The notes under the pieces: generated by a model
Database searches by the model: none
What the model saw: the letters and a program-made list of their open reading frames with translations, nothing else
Told to the model about the DNA's origin: nothing
Shown here: positions 7,991-17,576 of the stretch, in pieces
Position numbering within the stretch: the first letter of the stretch is position 1
Layout: every line of letters begins with the position of its first letter
Assembly: GCF_018131105.1 (NCBI RefSeq)
Contig: NZ_JAFCJI010000001.1
Span: forward strand, 744,001 to 808,000
DNA length: 64,000 bases
Direction of reading: 5' to 3'
Origin: Bradyrhizobium manausense
GTDB lineage: Bacteria > Pseudomonadota > Alphaproteobacteria > Rhizobiales > Xanthobacteraceae
Position numbers and translations under genes: made by a program

Positions 7991-9958
7991 ATGGATTCCG
8001 TGAACGCGACCAGCCGCGAAGCCCTGGAATCGAAAGCTTTGGAAACGAGCATTGCCTCGGCCACGCAAGGCGTGCTCGACTTCCAGCAACCCGACGGCCA
8101 TTGGGTGTTCGAGCTCGAGGCCGACGCCACCATTCCCGCCGAATACATCCTGCTGCGCCATTATCTCGCCGAGCCCGTCGACACGGTGCTCGAGGCCAGG
8201 ATCGCCAACTATCTGCGCCGCATCCAGGGCGCCCACGGCGGCTGGCCGCTGGTCCACGACGGCGCCTTCGACATGAGCGCCAGCGTGAAGGCCTATTTCG
8301 CGCTGAAGATGATGGGCGATTCCGTCGATGCTCCGCACATGGTGCGTGCGCGCGAAGCGATCCATTCGCACGGTGGCGCGATCAACAGCAACGTCTTCAC
8401 TCGGTTTCTGCTCGCGACGTTCGGCGTCGTGACCTGGCGTGCGACGCCGGTGCTGCCGATCGAGATCATGCTGCTGCCGTTCTGGTTCCCGTTCCACATC
8501 AACAAGATCTCGTACTGGGCGCGCACCACCATGGTGCCCTTGATGGTGATCGCCGCGCTGAAGCCGCGCGCGAAGAATCCGCTAGGCGTCGGCATCGACG
8601 AGCTGTTCCTCCAGGATCCGCGCTCGATCGGCATGACCGCGAGGGCGCCACACCAGAGCAAGGCCTGGTTCGTGCTATTCCGCGCGCTCGACAGCGTCCT
8701 GCGCGTGGTCGAGCCGATGTTTCCCAAGCGCCTGCGCCAGCGCGCCATCGACGCCGCGCTCGCTTTCACCGAGGAGCGGCTCAACGGCGAGGACGGCATG
8801 GGCGCGATCTATCCGCCGATGGCCAACATCGTCATGATGTATGACGCGCTCGGCAAGGACGAGAACTTCCCGCCGCGCGCGATCACGCGCCGGGGCATCG
8901 ACAAGCTGCTCGTGATCAAGGGCGACGAGGCCTATTGCCAGCCCTGTGTCTCGCCGGTGTGGGACACCACGCTGACGGCGCACGCGCTACTGGAAGCCGG
9001 CGGCGACAAGGCGGTGCCTGCGGCGAAACAGGGCCTCGACTGGTTGATCCCGAAGCAGGAGCTTCAGGTGAAGGGCGACTGGGCGGTGAAGCGCCCCGAC
9101 GTGCGTCCGGGCGGCTGGGCCTTCCAATACAACAATGCCCATTACCCCGATCTCGACGACACCGCCGTTGTGGTGATGTCGATGGACCGCATGCGCCGGG
9201 AGCACGGCGCGACCGGCTATGACGCGGCGATCGACCGCGCCCGGGAGTGGATCGAGGGCATGCAAAGCGACGACGGCGGCTGGGCTGCCTTTGACGTCAA
9301 CAACCTCGAATACTACCTCAACAACATCCCGTTCTCCGACCACGCCGCGCTGCTGGATCCGCCGACCGAGGACGTCACCGCGCGCTGCATCTCGATGCTG
9401 GCCCAGCTGGGCGAGACCCACACCAGCAGCAAGCATGTGGCCGAAGGCGTCGCCTACCTCAGGAAGACCCAGCACCCGGAGGGGTCCTGGTACGGCCGCT
9501 GGGGCATGAACTTCATCTATGGAACCTGGTCGGTGCTCTGCGCCCTCAACATGGCCGGGGTCGACCACGGGGATCCCATGATGCGGAAGGCCGCTGGCTG
9601 GTTGGCCTCGATCCAGAACAAGGACGGCGGCTGGGGCGAGGATGCGGTCAGCTACCGGCTGGACTACCGGGGTTGGGAACCCGCCCCCTCGACCGCCTCA
9701 CAGACGGCATGGGCCTTGCTTGCCCTGATGGCCGCTGGCGAGGTTGATCACCCGGCCATCGCCCGAGGGGTGGAGTACCTGATTGCAACACAAAACGAAA
9801 AAGGACTGTGGGACGAGCAGCGGTATACCGCCACAGGCTTCCCCCGCGTGTTCTATCTGCGGTATCATGGTTACCCGAAGTTCTTTCCGCTGTGGGCGCT
9901 GGCTCGCTATCGGAACTTGCGGAGCACCAACAGCAGGGTGGTAGGGGTCGGAATGTGA
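7991..9958 (+). CDS. shc: Squalene-hopene cyclase (Shc/HpnF)
   Basis: This membrane-associated cyclase turns squalene into hopene and hopanol. The 655-residue product has the catalytic DXDD motif as DLDDTA (residues 387-392), which protonates the terminal double bond. Several QW repeats are visible, for example IQGAHGGWP (79-86), MQSDDGGWAAF, TQHPEGSWYGRWG and IQNKDGGWG near the C-terminus. The hydrophobic stretch around residues 150-190 fits the membrane-insertion region of the family. A GGAG ribosome binding site precedes the ATG. The stop overlaps the GTG start of hpnG. Confidence 0.96.
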   Translation: MDSVNATSREALESKALETSIASATQGVLDFQQPDGHWVFELEADATIPAEYILLRHYLAEPVDTVLEARIANYLRRIQGAHGGWPLVHDGAFDMSASVKAYFALKMMGDSVDAPHMVRAREAIHSHGGAINSNVFTRFLLATFGVVTWRATPVLPIEIMLLPFWFPFHINKISYWARTTMVPLMVIAALKPRAKNPLGVGIDELFLQDPRSIGMTARAPHQSKAWFVLFRALDSVLRVVEPMFPKRLRQRAIDAALAFTEERLNGEDGMGAIYPPMANIVMMYDALGKDENFPPRAITRRGIDKLLVIKGDEAYCQPCVSPVWDTTLTAHALLEAGGDKAVPAAKQGLDWLIPKQELQVKGDWAVKRPDVRPGGWAFQYNNAHYPDLDDTAVVVMSMDRMRREHGATGYDAAIDRAREWIEGMQSDDGGWAAFDVNNLEYYLNNIPFSDHAALLDPPTEDVTARCISMLAQLGETHTSSKHVAEGVAYLRKTQHPEGSWYGRWGMNFIYGTWSVLCALNMAGVDHGDPMMRKAAGWLASIQNKDGGWGEDAVSYRLDYRGWEPAPSTASQTAWALLALMAAGEVDHPAIARGVEYLIATQNEKGLWDEQRYTATGFPRVFYLRYHGYPKFFPLWALARYRNLRSTNSRVVGVGM

Positions 9959-10704
9959 CTTTGGGGACGGGGGACTATATTACCGCGGGCAATGCCATTG
10001 ATCCGCGGCCGATCTTGATCGTGACTGGACTGGTTCAGGAGGCCCGCATTGCTGCCGGGCCCGGGATGGCGGTCATTTGCTCGTCGAGCAGCCCCGCCCA
10101 GTTGCGGGCGCTGCTGACGGTGGTCGATCCTGAGACGATTCGCGGCGTGATCTCGTTCGGCGTGGCCGGCGGGCTCGACCCGAGCTTGCGATCCGGCGAC
10201 GTCGTGGTGGCGACCGAGGTGCTCTCGGGCGATGCCCGCTGGGGCGCCGGGCTGTCGCTCAGCGACGACCTCATCGACAAGCTGACCTCCGGCCGCCGCC
10301 GGGTCGTGCGCGGTTCCCTGGCCGGCGCCGAGGAAGTGGTCACGGGCTCATCCTGCAAGGCAGCGCTCCATTCGGAGACTGGCGCCTCCGCCGTCGACAT
10401 GGAAAGCCACATCGCGGCCGCCTATGCCGCCGAGGTCGGCTTGCCGTTCGCCGCGGTCCGCGTCATCAGCGACCCCGCCCACCGCGCGCTGCCGGCGCTC
10501 GCCCGCGCCGCGATCAAGCCGAACGGCCAGATCGACCTCGCCGCCGTCCTGCGCGGCATCGTCCGCAATCCGGCGACGCTCCACGCGCTGGTCTCGACCG
10601 GCATCGACTTCAACCGCGCGCTGCGGAGCTTGCGCGGCTGCCGCGACTTCCTGATCGGCACGGAGTTGCTGGAGAGCGAGGCCTTGGTGTCCAAGGCAGC
10701 CTGA
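9955..10704 (+). CDS. hpnG: Hopanoid-associated phosphorylase HpnG
   Basis: HpnG belongs to the purine nucleoside phosphorylase/nucleosidase family and removes adenine from adenosylhopane, leading towards ribosylhopane and bacteriohopanetetrol. The 249-residue product has the family stretches GVAGGLDPSLRSGD (69-82) and AVDMES (146-151), where the Met-Glu pair binds the ribose. I chose the GTG at 9955, which overlaps the shc stop by 4 bp. The frame is open upstream only inside shc. It is the last gene of the operon, followed by a strong terminator. Confidence 0.9.
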   Translation: MTLGTGDYITAGNAIDPRPILIVTGLVQEARIAAGPGMAVICSSSSPAQLRALLTVVDPETIRGVISFGVAGGLDPSLRSGDVVVATEVLSGDARWGAGLSLSDDLIDKLTSGRRRVVRGSLAGAEEVVTGSSCKAALHSETGASAVDMESHIAAAYAAEVGLPFAAVRVISDPAHRALPALARAAIKPNGQIDLAAVLRGIVRNPATLHALVSTGIDFNRALRSLRGCRDFLIGTELLESEALVSKAA

Positions 10705-10743
10705 GCGGCGTCGCTGAGCTGACAAAGAGCTGGACTGACAAAG

Positions 10744-10780
10744 AAAAGGCCCGGTCGCCAATGACGACCGGGCCTTTTTC
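10744..10780. terminator. Terminator between convergent hpnG and hpnH
   Basis: A 14-bp perfect stem (arms 10744-10757 and 10765-10778) with a 7-base loop ends in a T run on the plus strand. The A run on the left arm allows it to work for hpnH as well. Confidence 0.9.
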
Positions 10781-10803
10781 GTTTGTGACTGTGACCTGCG
10801 CGC

Positions 10804-11964
10804 TTACGCGGCCGTCGAAGCCTTCCGTGCAGCCTTTGCTTCGGCCGCCGCGGCTTCGTCCTTGCGGATCTCGGAGAGCTTCTTCTGGACCTGCTCGGAG
10901 AAGATGTACTGCGCCGGGCGCTGCTTCGACATGTCGATCTCCGGCGCCATCGGGCCCGAAGTCTTGATGCCGCGCAGCGACACCCACATCGCCTTGATCG
11001 GGTTGTTGAGCGCTGCGGTCGCAGCCGTCGGCTCGTAACCGCAATGGGCCATACAGTCGGCGCACTTCTCGTACTTGCCGGTGCCGTAGGTCTCCCAGTC
11101 GGTGGTGTCCATCAGCTCCTTGAAGGTTTTTGCGTAGCCTTCACCGAGCAGGTAGCAGGGCTTCTGCCAACCGAAGATGTTGCGCGCGGGCATGCCCCAC
11201 GGCGTGCACTCGTATTCCTGGTTGCCGGCGAGGAAGTCGAGGAACAGGCCGGAGTGCATGAAATTCCACTTCTTGCCCTTGCCCATCGCAAAGACGTCGC
11301 GGAACAGCTTCTTGGTCTTGGTGCGGTTGAGGAAGTGCGCCTGGTCCGGCGCGCGCTCATAGGCGTAGCCGGGCGACATCGAGACGCCGACGCCGAGCTC
11401 GACGGTAAGGTCGAGGAATTTCGCGATCTCCTCGGCCGGGTGGCCGTCGAAGATGGTGGCGTTGACGTTGACGGTGAAACCACGCGCCTTCGCGGCCTTG
11501 ATAGCGGAGACGGCGCGGTCGAACACGCCCTTCTGCGACACGGCCTTGTCGTGGTGGTCCTTCAGGCCGTCGAGATGGACGGAGAAGAACAAATACGGCG
11601 AGGGCTCGAACAGATCGAGCTTCTTCTCGAGCAGCAGCGCGTTGGTGCAGAGCGAGACGAACTTCTTGCGGGCGACGAGGCCGCGCACGATCTCGCCGAT
11701 CTCCTTGTGGATCAGCGGCTCGCCGCCGGGGATCGCCACCATCGGCGCGCCGCACTCGTCGGCTGCGTCCCAGCACTCCTGCGCGGTCATGCGGCGATTG
11801 AGGATCGCATCGGGATAATCGATCTTGCCGCAGCCGACGCAGGCGAGGTTGCAGCGGAACAGCGGCTCCAGCATCAGCACGAGCGGATAGCGCTTGCGGC
11901 CCAGCATTTTCTGCTTAAGCAAATAGCCGCCGATACGCATTTCCTTGAAGAAGGGGATTGCCAT
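10804..11964 (-). CDS. hpnH: Adenosyl-hopene synthase HpnH (radical SAM)
   Basis: HpnH joins the 5'-deoxyadenosyl radical to diploptene to give adenosylhopane, the first step of side-chain extension. The 386-residue product has the radical SAM cluster motif CNLACVGC (Cys38, Cys42, Cys45), then the GGEPL motif and a second cysteine-rich region (CADCMAHCGYEP, near residue 300) in the C-terminal domain typical of HpnH. The C-terminal tail is Ala/Lys-rich. It is transcribed towards hpnG, and a decayed ispH lies 36 bp upstream on the same strand. An intact ispH would have formed an ispH-hpnH operon. Confidence 0.94.
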   Translation of the reverse strand: MAIPFFKEMRIGGYLLKQKMLGRKRYPLVLMLEPLFRCNLACVGCGKIDYPDAILNRRMTAQECWDAADECGAPMVAIPGGEPLIHKEIGEIVRGLVARKKFVSLCTNALLLEKKLDLFEPSPYLFFSVHLDGLKDHHDKAVSQKGVFDRAVSAIKAAKARGFTVNVNATIFDGHPAEEIAKFLDLTVELGVGVSMSPGYAYERAPDQAHFLNRTKTKKLFRDVFAMGKGKKWNFMHSGLFLDFLAGNQEYECTPWGMPARNIFGWQKPCYLLGEGYAKTFKELMDTTDWETYGTGKYEKCADCMAHCGYEPTAATAALNNPIKAMWVSLRGIKTSGPMAPEIDMSKQRPAQYIFSEQVQKKLSEIRKDEAAAAEAKAARKASTAA

Positions 11965-12000
11965 TACACGTTTTCTTTCTGGGCTTGAAATTCGGGTAGG

Positions 12001-12464
12001 TCAGCTTGCCGGTTGGGCCGGAAGCCTGAATTCAATGTTTTCCTCGCGGCCGGGGAGCACCGAAATCATCACCGGTCCAATCCGCCGCAGCGCTTCGATC
12101 ACGTCATCCACCAGCACCTCAGGCACCGAGGCGCCGGCCGTGAGGCCGACGATTCTGGCACCATTCAACCACTTCGGATTGAGCTCGCGCCATCGGCGAT
12201 CAGATAACTCGCGACACCGGCCTCAGTGCCGATCTCGCCGAGCCTGTTCGCGTTCGAGCTATTGGCGGCGCCCACCACCAAAATCACGTCGACCAGCTTA
12301 CTCAAGTCCCTTACCGCAGATTGGCGGTTCTGTGTCGCATAGCAGATATCCCGGATGTCTGGGCGTTGAATGTCTGTAACTTTGGCTTGAAGAGCCCCGA
12401 TAATGTCCCTGGTGTCATCGACCGACGGGGGGCCGGCGCATCCAAGCACAGCACTTTGTGTCAA
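12001..12464 (-). pseudogene. ispH: Remnant of ispH (hydroxymethylbutenyl diphosphate reductase)
   Basis: Two adjacent minus-strand frames carry the C-terminal third of IspH. The first (about 12464 to 12190) contains [31 protein letters not shown] and [13 protein letters not shown], all IspH signatures. The second (about 12190 to the stop at 12001-12003) continues with [28 protein letters not shown]. They join by a single-base deletion near 12190. The N-terminal two thirds, including the first Fe-S cysteine region, are absent, and the sequence just before SVDDT is abnormal ([10 protein letters not shown]). The fragment cannot make active IspH, so an intact copy must exist elsewhere because the enzyme is essential in the MEP pathway. 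Confidence 0.88.
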
Positions 12465-12762
12465 AAAATCGGCAAGAGGGAAAGGTGGAAGGGGCCGCAG
12501 GTTCCGAACAGGACCGATCTGAGGTATTATAGTGCGCCCGCTTTAGAAGGCAAGGCGGCGACATTTGCGCTCACCCCTTCGTCACTTTACCGCCTCAACT
12601 GCGCGGCTATACCGGCCTCCCGCATGATTTTGCCATGGTCCGTCGCCGCTTACCTCGAACCTTGTTCCGGCGCGAACGACCCAAACGGCAATAGGTTTCG
12701 CTCGGGAACTCCGCTAAACAGCGGGCGTTTTCGGCAGGCTGTTAACCGCAGAAAGAAAAGAA

Positions 12763-15351
12763 GTGCTGCAAAGCGTAGTCGTTGCCATCGTCAGGGCCTG
12801 TACCCGGTTTGCCTCCCTCGTCGTCGTTCTCGGGCTCCTGCTGGCGGTGGGGGCGGGCTATTACACGTCCCGGCACTTCGCCATCAACACCGACATCAAT
12901 TCGCTGATTGCGCAGAACCTGGACTGGCGCCAGCGCGACCAGGAGTTCGACCGCGCCTTCGACCGTGATGCGACGATTCTCGCGGTCGTCGAGGCCCGGA
13001 CGCCGGAGATGGCGACCGCAGCGGCGGACGCACTGTTCGCGAAGCTGAAGGACAACAAGACCGAATTCCAGTCGATGCAGCAGCTCGGCACCGGCGAGTT
13101 CTTCGAAAAGAACGGTCTGTTGTTCCTGCCGACCGAGGAAGTCGGCAAGATCACCAGCCAGTTCGAATCCGCGGCGCCCCTGATCGAGATCATGGCGGGC
13201 GATCCGTCGATCCGCGGCCTGACCGGCGCACTGGAGACCGGGCTTGCCGGCGTCAAGCGCGGCCAGGTCAAGCTCGACAGCACCGAACGTCCGTTCAACC
13301 AGATCGCAGAGACGGTCGAGACCGTGCTCAACAAGGGCAATGCGATCTTCTCCTGGCGCGAACTCGTGAGCGACAAGCCGCTGTCCGACTCGGACAAGCG
13401 TGCCTTCATCGAGTTCAAGCCGATCCTCGACTACAACGCTCTGGAGCCCGGCAAAGGCGCAACCGACGCGATCCGCAAAGCCGCGGTCGACCTCGATTTC
13501 GCGACGAAGTATCAGGCGCGGGTGCGGCTGACTGGTCCGGTCCCGATTGCCAACGAGGAATACGCCACCGTCCAGGAAGGCGTCGTCGTCAACGGCGTCG
13601 GCACGGTGCTCGTCGTGCTCCTGATCCTGTGGCTGGCGCTGCATTCCTCGAAGATCATCTTCGCGGTGTTCGTCAATCTCTTCGTCGGCCTGGCGATCAC
13701 GACCGCCGCGGGACTGATGATGGTCGGCTCGCTCAATTTGCTGTCGATTGCGTTTGCGGTGCTGTTCGTCGGCCTCGGCGTCGATTTCGGCATCCAGTAC
13801 AGCGTCCGCTATCGTTCAGAGCGCTACAAGCACGACGATCTCACTGCCGCTCTGGTGCGCGCGGCGAGGCGCTCGGCAGTACCGCTGTCGCTGGCGGCAA
13901 TGGCAACCGCGGCGGGCTTTCTTTGCTTCCTGCCGACCGCCTACAAGGGCATTTCGGAGCTCGGCCAGATTGCCGGTGTCGGCATGCTCGTGGCCTTCAT
14001 CTCCTCGATCACCATCCTGCCGGCGCTCCTGAAACTTCTGAACCCGCCCGGCGAGAAGGAGCCGGTCGGCTACGCCTTCCTGGCGCCGCTCGATCATTTC
14101 CTGGAGAAGCACCGCGTGCTGGTCGTCGGCGGCACGCTGCTGCTCGCGATCGCCGGTCTGCCGCTGCTCTATTTCATGAAGTTCGACTTCAACCCGATGA
14201 ACCTGCGCAACCCGAAGGCCGAGTCGATCGCGACCTTTCTCGACCTGCGCAAGGATCCGAACACCGGCGCCAACGCCGTCAACGTGATGGTCAAGTCGGA
14301 GGAGCAGGCCAAGCAGGTCGAGGCGAAGCTGGAGAAGGTGCCGGAAGTGTTGCGGGTGATGTCGCTCGACAGCTTCGTGCCGGAGGACCAGGAACCGAAG
14401 CTGAAGCTGATCGCGCAGGGCGCCAAGATCCTGAATCCCGCGCTCAACCCGGATCAGGTCGACGCGGCGCCGTCGGATCAGGAAAATGTCGAGTCGCTCA
14501 AATCCTCGGTCGACAATCTGCGCCGAACCGCTGGTGACGATAAGGGCCCGGGCGCAGTCGCCTCGCGACGCCTCGCCGACGCGCTGGAGAAGCTCGCCAA
14601 TTCGGACGAAGCGACCCGCAACAAGGCGCAGGACGTTTTCGTCACGCCGTTGAAGATCGTGTTCGACCAGCTCAGGAAGGCAATGCAAGCCGAGCCGGTG
14701 ACGCTGAGTTCACTGCCACCCGATCTTGTGAGCGCCTGGAAGAGCAAGGATGGCATCATTCGCGTCGAAGCTCAGCCGAAGGGCGATCCCAACGACAATG
14801 ATACGCTGCGCAAATTCGCGGCCGCAGTGCTCAACGCTGAGCCAACCGCGATCGGCGGGCCGGTCTCGATCCTGAAATCCGGCGACACCATCGTGAACGC
14901 TTTCATCCATGCCGGCATCTATGCGCTGCTGGTGATCGGCCTGTTGTTGTGGATCACGCTGCGCCGCATCGTCGACGTGCTGATGACGCTGGTGCCGCTT
15001 CTGGTTGCCGGCGCGGTCACGCTCGAAATCTGCGTGCTGATCGGCTTGCCGCTCAACTTCGCCAACATCGTCGCGTTCCCGTTGCTGCTCGGCGTCGGCG
15101 TCGCGTTCAAGATCTACTATGTCGTGGCGTGGCGCTCGGGCAGGACAAACCTGCTTCAGACCAGCCTGACGCGCGCGATCTTTTTCAGCGCCCTGACCAC
15201 GGCGACGGCATTCGGCAGCCTGTGGCTGTCGAGCCATCCCGGCACGTCCAGCATGGGCAAGCTGCTCGCACTCTCGCTGGTGACGACGCTTGCCGCAGTG
15301 CTGCTGTTTCAGCCGGCCCTAATGGGCAAACCCCGCAATCTCAGGGAGTAG
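12763..15351 (+). CDS. hpnN: Hopanoid RND transporter HpnN
   Basis: HpnN moves hopanoids from the inner towards the outer membrane, as shown in Rhodopseudomonas. The 862-residue product has a first membrane segment at about residues 10-30, a periplasmic domain, a membrane cluster at about 280-440, a second periplasmic domain, and a final cluster at about 715-860. This is the MMPL/RND duplication. The SINTDIN-like opening (FAINTDINSLIAQNLDWRQ) is typical of HpnN. The start is the GTG at 12763, preceded by an AAGAAAAG purine run. The 3' end overlaps the convergent DUF2147 gene by 33 bp. Confidence 0.92.
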   Translation: MLQSVVVAIVRACTRFASLVVVLGLLLAVGAGYYTSRHFAINTDINSLIAQNLDWRQRDQEFDRAFDRDATILAVVEARTPEMATAAADALFAKLKDNKTEFQSMQQLGTGEFFEKNGLLFLPTEEVGKITSQFESAAPLIEIMAGDPSIRGLTGALETGLAGVKRGQVKLDSTERPFNQIAETVETVLNKGNAIFSWRELVSDKPLSDSDKRAFIEFKPILDYNALEPGKGATDAIRKAAVDLDFATKYQARVRLTGPVPIANEEYATVQEGVVVNGVGTVLVVLLILWLALHSSKIIFAVFVNLFVGLAITTAAGLMMVGSLNLLSIAFAVLFVGLGVDFGIQYSVRYRSERYKHDDLTAALVRAARRSAVPLSLAAMATAAGFLCFLPTAYKGISELGQIAGVGMLVAFISSITILPALLKLLNPPGEKEPVGYAFLAPLDHFLEKHRVLVVGGTLLLAIAGLPLLYFMKFDFNPMNLRNPKAESIATFLDLRKDPNTGANAVNVMVKSEEQAKQVEAKLEKVPEVLRVMSLDSFVPEDQEPKLKLIAQGAKILNPALNPDQVDAAPSDQENVESLKSSVDNLRRTAGDDKGPGAVASRRLADALEKLANSDEATRNKAQDVFVTPLKIVFDQLRKAMQAEPVTLSSLPPDLVSAWKSKDGIIRVEAQPKGDPNDNDTLRKFAAAVLNAEPTAIGGPVSILKSGDTIVNAFIHAGIYALLVIGLLLWITLRRIVDVLMTLVPLLVAGAVTLEICVLIGLPLNFANIVAFPLLLGVGVAFKIYYVVAWRSGRTNLLQTSLTRAIFFSALTTATAFGSLWLSSHPGTSSMGKLLALSLVTTLAAVLLFQPALMGKPRNLRE

Positions 15352-15924
15352 GCAGATGTCGCCGACGGGATCGGCGGCACCTTTCTGACCCGGCTTGGCC
15401 GCGGCGGCGCTCTTCGGAGCCGCCGTTGTCGGCGCGGCCTTGGGCGCCGCACCTGTCGTCTTGGACGTACTCTTGGCCATGGCGTTGGCCGTGCTCGGGG
15501 GGATCGGCGGACCGACGCGGGTCCAGGTCTCTCCGCCGCACAGGATGCCCAGCACGCAGCCCTTGATCTCGAGCTGGTCGGTGCCGACGGGCGTGATGGT
15601 CGCACTATACATCTGACCATCCTTGGCGTTGTAGACCTGACCTTCCCACTGCTCCGCGCCGGGCGACTTCTTCATATTGATGAGGGTCGGCATGCCCAAG
15701 GTCGGCCTGTTCTTCTTTGAGGCATCCGGGTTGTTTTCGTCGCGGCCGCCGGGCTGCTTTTCCCAGGAAACCGCACCCCACATGCCGCCATTGCATTGGG
15801 CGACACGAACATTGGCGACGCCGTCGGCGACTCGCCAGTCGCCGGTAGGATCGGCGGCAAGCGCTGGTGTCAGGCCGGCGCAACCGCCTGCCAGTATTAT
15901 TCCGGTGTAAATGGCCAAACGCAT
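15319..15924 (-). CDS. DUF2147-like exported protein
   Basis: The 201-residue product starts MRLAIYTGIILAGG, with a signal peptide ending near ALAAD. The mature region opens PTGDWRVADGVANVRVAQC and contains GAVSWEK, LGMPTLINMK and GQVYNAKDGQMYSATI, the layout of DUF2147 proteins. These are small beta-rich periplasmic proteins of unknown role. A Pro/Ala/Lys-rich low-complexity tail follows (about 140-185). Two cysteines (GCVLGILCGG) may pair. An in-frame ATG eight codons upstream is less likely as the start because it would precede the signal peptide. It overlaps the 3' end of hpnN on the opposite strand. Confidence 0.75.
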   Translation of the reverse strand: MRLAIYTGIILAGGCAGLTPALAADPTGDWRVADGVANVRVAQCNGGMWGAVSWEKQPGGRDENNPDASKKNRPTLGMPTLINMKKSPGAEQWEGQVYNAKDGQMYSATITPVGTDQLEIKGCVLGILCGGETWTRVGPPIPPSTANAMAKSTSKTTGAAPKAAPTTAAPKSAAAAKPGQKGAADPVGDICLLPEIAGFAH

Positions 15925-16066
15925 GAGTGTTCCTTGGCAGTGCAACATGGTCTAAAGCTGTGCTTGCGAAGATGGTCCGAAAAAGGGCAAAAGGCCGCAC
16001 AGACCCTTTTCCGTCGGCTGACCGTTTTCAGTTGACGAAGCGGCCCTCAACCGAAGTATGTAGCGG

Positions 16067-17458
16067 ATGAACAGTCCAAATCCAGACATGTCTCAGCTAT
16101 TCGCGGACCGTCAGGCCCAGCGAAGCACCCTGCATAACCGGTTCCTGAACGAGCAGTTCGTCCGGGTTCTCAAGACCATCGGCTACGATGTCGGCTTCCA
16201 GAAGGGGCAGGGGCAGTACCTCTACGATCGCGAGGGCGCGCGCTATCTCGACCTGTTGTCCGGCTTTGGTGTGTTCGCAATCGGGCGTAATCATCCGGTC
16301 ATGCGCGAGGCGCTGAAAAGCGTGATCGACGCCGATCTGCCCAACCTCGTCCAGTTCGACGTCTCGGTGCTTGCCGGCGTCCTCGCCGAGCGGCTTTTGA
16401 AATATGTTCCATATCTCGACAAGGCCTTCTTCGCCAATTCCGGCGCCGAATGCGTCGAGGCCGCGATCAAATTCGCGCGCGGCGCCACTGGCCGCCCCGG
16501 CATCGTCTATTGCGCCCACGGCTATCACGGCCTGACCTATGGCGCGCTGTCGCTGACCGGTGATTCGAACTTCCGCACCGGCTTTGAGCCGCTGCTGCCG
16601 GGCTGCACCTCGGTTCCTTTCAACGATCTTGCCGCGCTGGAGAAGGCGCTGGCCTCGCGCGAGGTCGCGGCCTTCATTGTCGAGCCCATCCAGGGCAAGG
16701 GCGTCAACATGCCCACCGACGAGTTCCTGCCGGGCGCGGCCGCGCTCTGCAAGAAATACGGCACGCTGTTCGTTGCCGACGAGATCCAGACCGGCATGGG
16801 CCGCACCGGCCGCTTCCTCGCGGTCGAGCACTGGAACGTCGAGCCCGACATGGTGCTGCTGTCGAAGTCGCTGTCGGGAGGTCACGTGCCCGTGGGCGCC
16901 GTGCTGACGCGCAAGACCATCTTCGACAAGATCTTCAACCAGATGGACCGCGCCGTGGTACACGGTTCGACCTTCTCCAAGAACGACCTCGCGATGGCGG
17001 CGGGCATCGCCACGCTCGATGTGATGGAATCCGAGAAGCTGATCGAGTCCGCCGCCAAGCGCGGCGCCGAGCTTCGTCTTGCGCTGACCCGCATGGTGCC
17101 CGGCTATGAGCTGCTGAAGGAAGTGCGCGGCAAGGGTCTGATGATCGGCATCGAGTTCGGACCACCGAAATCGCTGCGGCTGCGGGCCTCCTGGAACGTG
17201 CTTGAGGCCGCCAATAAGGGCCTGTTCTGCCAGCTCATCACCGTGCCGCTTTTCAAGGACCACAAGATCCTGACGCAGGTCGCCGGCCACGGCAGCCACA
17301 CCATCAAGCTGCTGCCGCCGCTCACCATCACCGAAGAAGACTGCAGCTGGATCGAGCGCGCCTTCGACGACGTCATCGCCGGCAGCCATAAGGTCCCCGG
17401 TGCGATCTGGTCGCTCGGCAAGACGCTGGTCGACAACGCGGTGCGGCGGTCGGCGTAA
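16067..17458 (+). CDS. hpnO: Hopanoid aminotransferase HpnO
   Basis: HpnO is the class III PLP aminotransferase linked to the 35-amino group of aminobacteriohopanetriol. The 463-residue product has the family motifs in order: NSGAEC (124-129), YHGLTYGALS, the PLP-ring aspartate in VADEIQTG (about 237-243), and the Schiff-base lysine in LLSKSLSGGHVPVGA (Lys267). Its N-terminal stretch FVRVLKTIGYDVGFQKGQGQYLYD is characteristic of HpnO within the class. It follows the hopanoid genes but has its own upstream region of about 140 bp, shared with the divergent DUF2147 gene. A dispersed repeat follows the stop. Confidence 0.9.
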   Translation: MNSPNPDMSQLFADRQAQRSTLHNRFLNEQFVRVLKTIGYDVGFQKGQGQYLYDREGARYLDLLSGFGVFAIGRNHPVMREALKSVIDADLPNLVQFDVSVLAGVLAERLLKYVPYLDKAFFANSGAECVEAAIKFARGATGRPGIVYCAHGYHGLTYGALSLTGDSNFRTGFEPLLPGCTSVPFNDLAALEKALASREVAAFIVEPIQGKGVNMPTDEFLPGAAALCKKYGTLFVADEIQTGMGRTGRFLAVEHWNVEPDMVLLSKSLSGGHVPVGAVLTRKTIFDKIFNQMDRAVVHGSTFSKNDLAMAAGIATLDVMESEKLIESAAKRGAELRLALTRMVPGYELLKEVRGKGLMIGIEFGPPKSLRLRASWNVLEAANKGLFCQLITVPLFKDHKILTQVAGHGSHTIKLLPPLTITEEDCSWIERAFDDVIAGSHKVPGAIWSLGKTLVDNAVRRSA

Positions 17459-17482
17459 GTTCCGTCGATCCATCTCAACGAT

Positions 17483-17570
17483 CGTCATTGCGAGCGAAGC
17501 GAGGCAATCCAAAATCTTTCCGCGGAAAGATCCTGGATTGCTTCGTCGCTAGTGCTCCTCGCAACGCTGG
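17483..17570. repeat. Dispersed palindromic repeat, copy A
   Basis: An 88-bp element begins CGTCATTGCGAG and contains GCAATCC and GGATTGCTTCGTCGC in inverted order. It matches the element at 35566-35652 at both ends and in the GCAATCC core. The right end is degraded (CTCGCAACGCTGG). It sits between the hpnO and anti-sigma stop codons, the usual place for such folded intergenic repeats in Bradyrhizobium. Confidence 0.8.
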
Positions 17571-17576
17571 CCGAGC

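Noticed and set aside
6569..8497. 642-codon minus-strand open frame opposite hpnE and shc
   Set aside because: Antisense shadow caused by the GC-rich codon pattern of hpnE and shc. Its product is Arg/Gln/His-rich with no domain signature.
16097..17512. 471-codon minus-strand open frame opposite hpnO
   Set aside because: Shadow of hpnO; no family features and no ribosome binding site.
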